This document shows, one piece after another, positions 58,452 to 64,000 of a DNA stretch of 64,000 nucleotides. The DNA lies in NCBI RefSeq assembly GCF_014196345.1, contig NZ_JACIDN010000006.1, positions 62,001 through 126,000 of the forward strand. Direction: 5' to 3'. The DNA comes from Methylobacterium brachythecii (GTDB lineage: Bacteria; Pseudomonadota; Alphaproteobacteria; Rhizobiales; Beijerinckiaceae). Position 1 is the first letter of the stretch. Each line of letters starts with the position of its first letter. The notes under the pieces were generated by a model. The model was not told the origin of the DNA. It did not search any database and saw nothing but the letters and a program-made list of their open reading frames with translations. The position numbers and the translations under genes are program-made.

Positions 58452-58479
58452 GATTGCTTCGCTGCGCTCGCAATGACGG
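58452..58479. repeat. Half copy of the type A palindromic repeat
   Basis: GATTGCTTCGCTGCGCTCGCAATGACGG equals one arm of the copies at 3739 and 6998, but the partner arm is absent. It lies between mutS and the AmpG-like gene. It looks like a decayed or truncated element. Confidence 0.8.
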
Positions 58480-58533
58480 CGAGGCGTAGGTTCTGATCGG
58501 CCGGAAACACTCTCGGCGCGAGGAGTTCGACCC

Positions 58534-59943
58534 ATGGCCGCGACGAGTTCTGGCGCGACCGTCCCGCAGGGCCGGAAATTCCGCATGCGCGACCTCTTCG
58601 AGGATGCGCGTGTGATCCAGATGCTGGCACTCGGCTTCTCCTCGGGCCTGCCGCTGCTGCTCGTGCTGGGCACCTTCACGCTGCGGCTCGCGCAATCCCA
58701 GATCGATATCAAGGCGATCGGATTATTCAGCTACGTCGCGATGCCCTACTCGCTGAAGTTCCTCTGGGCCCCGACCATCGATCGCCTCGACGTGCCGTTC
58801 CTTGCCAAGCGGCTAGGGCGGCGGCGCGCCTGGATGGTGACGACACAGATCGCGACCGCCCTCGCCATGGTCCTCATGGCGTTCTCCGATCCGACCAACA
58901 GCCTCGCCCTGCTCGGGCTCGGCGCTTTCCTCGTCGCCTTCTGCGCGGCGACGCAGGACGTCGTCATCGACGGCTGGCGCATCGAGGCCGCCGGCACCGA
59001 TATGCAGGGCATCCTGGCCGCGACCTCGAACCTCGGCTACCGCTTCGGCCTGATCCTGGCCGGCGCCGGTGCGCTCTACATCGCGGCCTATGGCGGCTGG
59101 ACGCTGGCCTACCTGATCATGGCGGCCTCGATGTCCATCGGCCTCGTGGCGGCGCTGTTCGCCGGCCGCTACGACCGCAAGCGGGAGACGGTCGAGGCCG
59201 CCGAGCCCCCCAAGCGCGCGAGCGCGATGGACCGCATGCGCCGCGCCGTCTTCGAACCCCTGACCGAGTTGCACGGCCGCATGGGCAATGCACTGTTTGC
59301 GGTTCTGCTACTCGTCGCACTCTACCGCATGCCGGACTTCATCTCCGGCGTGATGGCGAACCCGCTCTACATCAAGCTCGGCTACGACCTGCCGCAGATC
59401 GCGACGATCGTAAAACTCGTCGGAATCTGGGTGGGCATCGCAGGCGGCTTCGCGGGTGGCTGGGCGATCTCGCGCTTCGGCATGTTCCCGGCGCTCGTCA
59501 CCGGCGCTTTCATCGCCGCCGCCTCGCATCTCTCGATGGCGTGGCTCTCCACCGGCGAGCCCGAGTTGTGGCGGCTCGCGGTCACCGTCTCGATCGAGAG
59601 CCTGTGCGGATCCTTCGCCGGAATTGCGCTCATCACCTACATGTCCAGCCTGACCACACCCGGCTACGCGGCGACGCAATATGCGCTGTTCTCCTCGCTC
59701 TATGCGCTGCCCGGCAAGCTCGTCGCGGGCATGTCGGGCTTCGTGGTGGCCGCCTACGGCTATCCGGCCTTCTTCACGATGACGGCCGCCGTCGGCATCC
59801 CCGTCGTCGCGCTCTGCTTCGCGGTGGGACGCGTGCCCGAGCGGGCGAAGGCCAGCGTGGCGACGGCGTCAGGGAACCCTGTCGAGGCCCCGGAAATTTC
59901 TCCAACCGGCATTCCTGCGGCAACCGCGAGGGCGCAGACGTGA
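58534..59943 (+). CDS. AmpG-like MFS transporter
   Basis: A 469-residue 12-helix MFS protein of the AmpG (muropeptide permease) group: LGFSSGLPLLLVLGTFTLRL in the first helix, SLKFLWAPTIDRL after helix 2, and CAATQDVVIDGWRIEA in the middle. Such proteins import anhydro-muropeptides for cell-wall recycling; acetyl-CoA carriers share the family, so the substrate is not certain. It has a GTGA overlap with the EcsC-like gene, so the two are coupled. Confidence 0.87.
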   Translation: MAATSSGATVPQGRKFRMRDLFEDARVIQMLALGFSSGLPLLLVLGTFTLRLAQSQIDIKAIGLFSYVAMPYSLKFLWAPTIDRLDVPFLAKRLGRRRAWMVTTQIATALAMVLMAFSDPTNSLALLGLGAFLVAFCAATQDVVIDGWRIEAAGTDMQGILAATSNLGYRFGLILAGAGALYIAAYGGWTLAYLIMAASMSIGLVAALFAGRYDRKRETVEAAEPPKRASAMDRMRRAVFEPLTELHGRMGNALFAVLLLVALYRMPDFISGVMANPLYIKLGYDLPQIATIVKLVGIWVGIAGGFAGGWAISRFGMFPALVTGAFIAAASHLSMAWLSTGEPELWRLAVTVSIESLCGSFAGIALITYMSSLTTPGYAATQYALFSSLYALPGKLVAGMSGFVVAAYGYPAFFTMTAAVGIPVVALCFAVGRVPERAKASVATASGNPVEAPEISPTGIPAATARAQT

Positions 59944-60860
59944 ACGAGATCACCCCGGCCAGCGAAATCCTTCCCGTCCGCGTCGCGCCTTTCGCGTCGC
60001 TCAGCGACGAGGACCTGGCGGCGCTGCGCCGCGCGGTCGCCGTCCTCGAGAAGCCGGGTCTCGCCTCCCGGCTCTCGGCAGCGGCCGGCGCGCCCCTCGA
60101 CATGATCGGCCGCTCGCTTCCCGCGCCGGTGACGGACGTCGTCGCACGCTCCGCGGAAGGCGCGATGCGGGCAGCCCTTCGCGTCGCGCTGGCGACGCTG
60201 CCGCACAAGGCCGTGACCCCGACCGGCTCGGAGATCGAGAAAGTGGGGGAGGAGACGGGCAACCGGTTGAGCCGCCTGTTCCAGTCCAGCGACTCGAAGC
60301 ACAGAGCAATGGCCGCGCTCTCCGGCGCTGTCGGCGGCGCCTTCGGACTGGCGACCCTGGCAGTGGAGTTACCCGTCTCGACGACGTTGATGCTGCGCTC
60401 GATCGCCGAGATCGCGCGCGAGGAAGGCGAGGATCTGAGTGATCCCGAGAATGCGCTGGCCTGCGTCGAGGTCTTCGCGCTCGGCGGCAAGAGCGGCGCC
60501 GATACGGCACTATCCGAGAGTGGCTACTTCGCCGTGCGCGCGGCTTTGGCCAAGACGATGGCCGAGGCCGCCAAATACGCCGCCCACCGTTCCGTGCTCG
60601 ACTCGTCCGCGCCCGCTCTGATCCGCTTCGCTTCGCAGATCGCAGCACGCTTCGGCATCGTCGTGTCGCAGAAGGTTGCCGCGCAGGCCGTTCCGGTGCT
60701 CGGTGCCGTTGGCGGTGCGGCGGTCAACACCGCCTTCATGAACCACTTCCAAGCCATGGCGCGGGCGCATTTCACGGTCCGGCGCCTCGAGCGCCGCTAC
60801 GGTGCGGAGCCCGTTCGCGAGGCTTATGCCGCCGAGAAGGAGGCGCTCGGGCTCGCTTGA
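59940..60860 (+). CDS. EcsC-family protein
   Basis: A 306-residue protein of the EcsC family. The conserved region with GGAFGLATLAVELPVSTTLMLRSIAEIAREEGEDL, FALGGKS and the C-terminal VLGAVGGAAVNTAFMNHF is clear. Two or three hydrophobic segments suggest membrane association. Bacillus EcsC is encoded with an ABC transporter, but no ABC gene is present here. GTG start at 59940 overlaps the AmpG-like stop codon. The molecular function is not known. Confidence 0.87.
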   Translation: MNEITPASEILPVRVAPFASLSDEDLAALRRAVAVLEKPGLASRLSAAAGAPLDMIGRSLPAPVTDVVARSAEGAMRAALRVALATLPHKAVTPTGSEIEKVGEETGNRLSRLFQSSDSKHRAMAALSGAVGGAFGLATLAVELPVSTTLMLRSIAEIAREEGEDLSDPENALACVEVFALGGKSGADTALSESGYFAVRAALAKTMAEAAKYAAHRSVLDSSAPALIRFASQIAARFGIVVSQKVAAQAVPVLGAVGGAAVNTAFMNHFQAMARAHFTVRRLERRYGAEPVREAYAAEKEALGLA

Positions 60861-60876
60861 CCGGCCTGAGGCCAGG

Positions 60877-62280
60877 TCACGCTGCGGGATACAGCGTCTT
60901 CAGCAACTGGTGGACGAGGCGCGCCGTCTGCACCTCGCCGCCCTCTGGCCGGCCCGGCTTGGTCGACGGATTCCAGCCGTAGAGGTCGAAATGCACGTGG
61001 CGCTTCGTGTTCGGTGCGAAGCGGCGCAGGAAGAGCGCCGCGGTGATCGCGCCGGCGAATGGGCCGCCCGAGACGTTGTTCAGATCGGCGACTTTCGAAT
61101 CGAGCAGGCTCGCATAAGGCGCGTGCAGCGGAAGCCGCCAGACCGGATCGATCGCGGCACGGCCGGCGGCTTCGACGGCTGATGCCAGCGCATCGTCTTC
61201 GGTGAAGAAGGCCGGCAGGTCGGGTCCGAGGGCGGTTCGGGCTGCGCCCGTCAACGTCGCGAAATCGATGATGAGGTCCGGCCGCTCCGCTTCCGCGAGC
61301 GTGAGAGCGTCTGCAAGGATCAGCCGGCCCTCGGCGTCGGTGTTGCCGATCTCGACCGTCAGGCCCGAGCGCGCCCGCAGGATGTCGCCTGGACGGAAGG
61401 CGTTGCCGGCGATTGCGTTCTCCACCGTTGGAACGATGAGGCGCAGACGCAAATTCAGGCCGGATCCCATCACCATTTCGGCAGCGCTGAGGGCCGCAGC
61501 CGAGCCGCCCATGTCCTTCTTCATGAGGAGCATGCCGCTCGACGGCTTGATGTCGAGGCCACCGGTATCGAAGACGACGCCCTTTCCGACGAGGGTGACG
61601 CGCGGCGCGTCGGCCGGTCCCCAGGTCAGGTCAATCAGCCGGGGCGGCCGGGTCGAGGCCTTGCCGACGGCATGGACCAGCGGGAATTCCCGTTCCAGCT
61701 CCTCGCCGCTCGTCACGCTGATCGCGGCACCGAAGCGCTCGGCGAGGGCGCGCGCAGCGGTCTCGATTTCGGCAGGGCCGAGGTCGTTCGACGGCGTGTT
61801 AACGAGATCGCGTCCAGCCGCAACGGCCCGGGCGATGCGCAAGACCGCATCTGCGTCGATCGTCTCGGGCGCTGCCAAAGTCGGCAGCGTTGCCGGCGCG
61901 GCCTTGTAGCGGCTGAAGCGATAGCTCGACAGCAGCCAGGCCAGGGTGGCGTCGGCCAGGTCGATGCCGCCTTCCTCGAAGTGGTAACGCCCTTCCGGCA
62001 ACAGGCCGATGAGGCGGCCGGCCACGAGGCGATCGTGGGCTGCTGCCGTCGTGTCGCCGAGCCCAAACAGCACGCGTTCCAGCCGCCCCTCCGTGCTCGG
62101 AAGCAGGCACAGACGTCCGGCCTTCGGCGCGAAGCCCGTCGTCTCGACATAGGCGCGCTGGACGGGCGTCAGACCAGGCTCGACGCGATCCCACTCGGCC
62201 AAATCGATGCAGCGGATCGGGATCGCGGCGGTGCCGGCGGGAAGGAGATCGGGAAGGAGATCGGGAAGGTCGGTTCGCAT
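60877..62280 (-). CDS. M17 leucyl aminopeptidase family protein
   Basis: A 467-residue dimetal aminopeptidase. The active site is seen in VVFDTGGLDIKP, MKKDMGGSA and the signature NTDAEGRLILADAL. The metal ligands Lys, Asp and Glu of the family are present. The N-terminus carries the tandem DLLPDLLP from a short DNA repeat. It is convergent with the EcsC-like gene and divergent from tadD. Likely cytoplasmic peptide turnover. Confidence 0.93.
   Translation of the reverse strand: MRTDLPDLLPDLLPAGTAAIPIRCIDLAEWDRVEPGLTPVQRAYVETTGFAPKAGRLCLLPSTEGRLERVLFGLGDTTAAAHDRLVAGRLIGLLPEGRYHFEEGGIDLADATLAWLLSSYRFSRYKAAPATLPTLAAPETIDADAVLRIARAVAAGRDLVNTPSNDLGPAEIETAARALAERFGAAISVTSGEELEREFPLVHAVGKASTRPPRLIDLTWGPADAPRVTLVGKGVVFDTGGLDIKPSSGMLLMKKDMGGSAAALSAAEMVMGSGLNLRLRLIVPTVENAIAGNAFRPGDILRARSGLTVEIGNTDAEGRLILADALTLAEAERPDLIIDFATLTGAARTALGPDLPAFFTEDDALASAVEAAGRAAIDPVWRLPLHAPYASLLDSKVADLNNVSGGPFAGAITAALFLRRFAPNTKRHVHFDLYGWNPSTKPGRPEGGEVQTARLVHQLLKTLYPAA
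62239..62269. repeat. 12-base tandem repeat at the aminopeptidase N-terminus
   Basis: GGGAAGGAGATC is present twice in full and a third time in part, encoding the repeated DLLP of the aminopeptidase gene (codons 5-14). Replication slippage could change the copy number in steps of four residues. Confidence 0.8.
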
Positions 62281-62414
62281 CGGCTCTGAGCGTGGAGGCG
62301 GAAAACTGGTTTGCCGGTAGGTCCGGAGCGAATTTACGGGCCGTTAGGGTTAACGGCCTATCACCAAAGGCCGGGGACGGCGATGCCGTGACCGATGGCC
62401 ATTGGGAGCGGATC

Positions 62415-63251
62415 ATGCGTGCGGCGGCTTCGAGACCTCGCGCCCTCTCGTCCTTCGGAAGGGCAGGGCGGTCGCTCGGCGCCGCGGCGCTCCTCGCGGC
62501 TCTCGCAGCCGGATGTCAGTCGCGCTCGCCCGAAACCACGGGCTCCATCGGCAACGTATCCGCGCCGCTCGCTAGCGCGCGCGGGGAGGTCGACGACCTG
62601 GGCGCCAAATACACCGCCGACCCGGCCGATGTCGGTATCGCGATGCGCTACGCCTCGGCGCTGCGTGCCACGAACCAGCGCACGCAGGCAGTCGCCGTTC
62701 TGCAGCAGACCGCCCTTCGCAATCCGAAGAACAGGACCGTGCTCGCTGCCTACGGGAAGAGCCTCGCCGATGCCGGCAGGTTCGCAGAAGCCGCCGAGGT
62801 GCTTCAGAACGCTCACACGCCGGCCCAACCCGACTGGCGCGTGCTCTCTGCGCAGGGGACCGTCGCCGACCAGCTCGGCGATCATGTCAGCGCGCAGGGA
62901 TTCTACGAGGCGGCCCTCAAGATCGTGCCGAACGAGCCGACGGTGCTGTCCAATCTCGGGCTGTCCTACCTGCTCGGGCGTCAGCTCGATCAGGCGGAGA
63001 CGACCCTGCGGCTGGCAAGCTCGCAACCGCGCGCCGACGCGCGCGTTCGCCAGAACCTGGCTCTGGCACTCGGGCTGAAAGGGCGTTTCGACGAGGCGGA
63101 AACCGTGCTTCGCCAGGATCTTACCCCCGAGGCGGCTGCCGCCAACGTCGCATCACTGCGTGCGGTCGCCGCGCGTCAGGCGAGCGCACAGCCCGCTCAG
63201 ACGGTCAGCCGCGAATTGCCGAGGGCACCGATCGCCGCGCCGCGTAGCTGA
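62415..63251 (+). CDS. Tad pilus assembly lipoprotein TadD-like (TPR protein)
   Basis: A 278-residue protein with a lipobox (LAAGC, C34) and four or five TPR units (for example AVLQQTALRNPKNRTVLAAYGKSLADAGRF; NLGLSYLLGRQLDQAETTLRLA). TadD is an outer-membrane lipoprotein needed for Tad pilus assembly; the neighbouring tadC gene supports this. ATG at 62415 with GGGAG upstream. The Ala/Gln/Pro-rich tail of ~40 residues is probably disordered. Confidence 0.8.
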   Translation: MRAAASRPRALSSFGRAGRSLGAAALLAALAAGCQSRSPETTGSIGNVSAPLASARGEVDDLGAKYTADPADVGIAMRYASALRATNQRTQAVAVLQQTALRNPKNRTVLAAYGKSLADAGRFAEAAEVLQNAHTPAQPDWRVLSAQGTVADQLGDHVSAQGFYEAALKIVPNEPTVLSNLGLSYLLGRQLDQAETTLRLASSQPRADARVRQNLALALGLKGRFDEAETVLRQDLTPEAAAANVASLRAVAARQASAQPAQTVSRELPRAPIAAPRS

Positions 63252-63255
63252 TCCG

Positions 63256-63305
63256 GACAGGGGCAGCCGATCCGGCCGCAGCGGTTCGCGGCCTCGGCCC
63301 CTGTC
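63256..63305. terminator. Nested hairpin between convergent tadD-like and tadC-like genes
   Basis: GACAGGGGC (63256-63264) pairs with GCCCCTGTC (63297-63305), and inside it GGCCGC (63274-63279) pairs with GCGGCC (63288-63293). It fills the space between two converging genes and could end both transcripts. No T-run follows. Confidence 0.5.
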
Positions 63306-63320
63306 GTTACCCGGCTCCGA

Positions 63321-64000
63321 TCACTTATAGCCGAAGACCTGGATGCTCGCCGGCATCAGGATCACCACGAACAGCACCGGCAGGAAGAACAGAATCATCG
63401 GCACCGTCAGCTTTGGCGGCAGCGCGGCGGCCTTCTTCTCGGCCGCCGTCAGGCGCTGGTCCCGGCTCTCCTGCGCCAGAACGCGCAAGGCCTGGCCCAC
63501 CGGAGTGCCGTAGCGCTCGGCCTGGATCAGCGCCGTGGCGACGGCCTTCACTCCTTCAAGGCCGACACGGTTCGCCAAATTCTCATAGGCCATGCGCCGA
63601 TCGGGCAGGAACGATAGCTCAGCCACCGTCAGGGCGAGTTCCTCGGCCAGCACCAGGGATTGCGTGGCGATCTCGATGCCGACGCGGCGGAAGGCGTTCT
63701 CGACCGCCATGCCCGACTCGACGCAGATGAGCGCGAGGTCGAGTGCATCGGGCCAAGCACGCCTGATCTCGGCCTGGCGCTTACCGATCAGATTGGTCAG
63801 GAACAGCTCGGGCAGCTTGATGCCAGCGAAGGTCGCCGCAATCACGATGCCCATCTTGATCGTCGGCGGCTGGTCGAGCACGTTGAGCACGAACAGATAG
63901 ACCGTGGAGGCCACGGCCATCACGGCGGGCGAGACCAGGCGGAAGAACAGGAAGGCGGTCTCCGCCCCCTGGCCGCGATAGCCGGCCATCACGAGCTTCT
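63321..64000 (-). CDS. tadC: Type II secretion F-family protein TadC, 5' truncated
   Basis: A Tad pilus inner-membrane platform protein. The part in the window has the T2SSF pattern LDLALICVESGMAVENAFRRV and LRVLAQESRDQRLTAAEKKAAALPPKLTVPMILFFLPVLFVV, with three hydrophobic segments. The frame is open through base 64000, so the N-terminus lies outside. A tadB-like partner would be expected immediately upstream, beyond the window. Confidence 0.87.
   Translation of the reverse strand, partial: KLVMAGYRGQGAETAFLFFRLVSPAVMAVASTVYLFVLNVLDQPPTIKMGIVIAATFAGIKLPELFLTNLIGKRQAEIRRAWPDALDLALICVESGMAVENAFRRVGIEIATQSLVLAEELALTVAELSFLPDRRMAYENLANRVGLEGVKAVATALIQAERYGTPVGQALRVLAQESRDQRLTAAEKKAAALPPKLTVPMILFFLPVLFVVILMPASIQVFGYK

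Noticed and set aside
55509..58712. A 1067-codon open frame opposite mutS, longer than mutS itself
   Set aside because: Long antisense frames are common in GC-rich genomes because stop codons are rare there. The sequence has no domain and the sense strand encodes a full MutS.

Overview
The window is GC-rich chromosomal DNA of an alphaproteobacterium of the order Hyphomicrobiales. Methylobacterium/Methylorubrum is the best guess. This rests on the gene set (cobS-cobT cobaltochelatase pair next to dnaJ-like and bolA genes, a TIGR02300 acidic zinc-ribbon protein, a DUF6894 protein, class II aroA, Bpt-type leucyltransferase, Tad pilus genes) and on scattered palindromic repeats. No ribosomal RNA or species marker confirms it. 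There is no prophage, insertion sequence, CRISPR array or defence island. Most of it is core genome with many short operons and overlapping start/stop codons.

Layout. 1-6 kb: the end of a GntR regulator, a large FAD/Fe-S D-2-hydroxyacid dehydrogenase, EVE and ParB-like genes, then a DedA-like/DsbB pair. 6-11 kb: a glycerol regulon on the minus strand (glpR-glpD-glpK-glpF) with GlpR-like operators ahead of glpD. 11-20 kb: small exported proteins, SppA-like peptidase, a TrmN6-like methyltransferase with a DUF2007 protein, polyprenyl diphosphate synthase, ispE, a large TPR protein and ETF-ubiquinone oxidoreductase. 20-30 kb: a family-4-like uracil-DNA glycosylase lacking two of the four cluster cysteines, a neutral zinc metallopeptidase, an MBL hydrolase, Bpt, RDD, an M15-like peptidase, hemB, a GST, rpmB and an AEC transporter. 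29-36 kb: cobS-cobT followed by a YcxB-like and a SUKH-domain gene, then dnaJ-like, bolA, arfB and a TPR-methyltransferase. 36-42 kb: the ligase-associated exonuclease/ATP-dependent DNA ligase pair, yjbQ, queD-queC and tRNA-Ala(GGC). 42-46 kb: TIGR02300 protein, aroA-cmk, two small proteins and a Crp/Fnr regulator. 46-63 kb: DUF805, hrpB, a TetR-controlled EmrAB-type pump, malic enzyme, mutS, AmpG-like transporter, EcsC-like protein, an M17 aminopeptidase and Tad pilus genes tadD and tadC (tadC runs off the end).

Functional links. The glp genes form a complete uptake, phosphorylation and oxidation route for glycerol under a DeoR-type repressor. tetR and emrAB are divergent around one clear 17-nt operator. 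queD and queC overlap and serve queuosine synthesis. The ligase and exonuclease overlap and probably act together in DNA repair.

The most unusual item is a 123-bp palindromic repeat lying in frame inside the DNA ligase gene, between its N-terminal part and its catalytic core. Three related-in-style but sequence-distinct repeats lie between genes. Nothing here is convincingly a wholly new multi-gene system. The best candidates for new biology are the in-frame repeat, the SUKH fusion appended to the cobaltochelatase operon, the glycosylase with missing cluster ligands and the Tyr/Arg-repeat exported protein.
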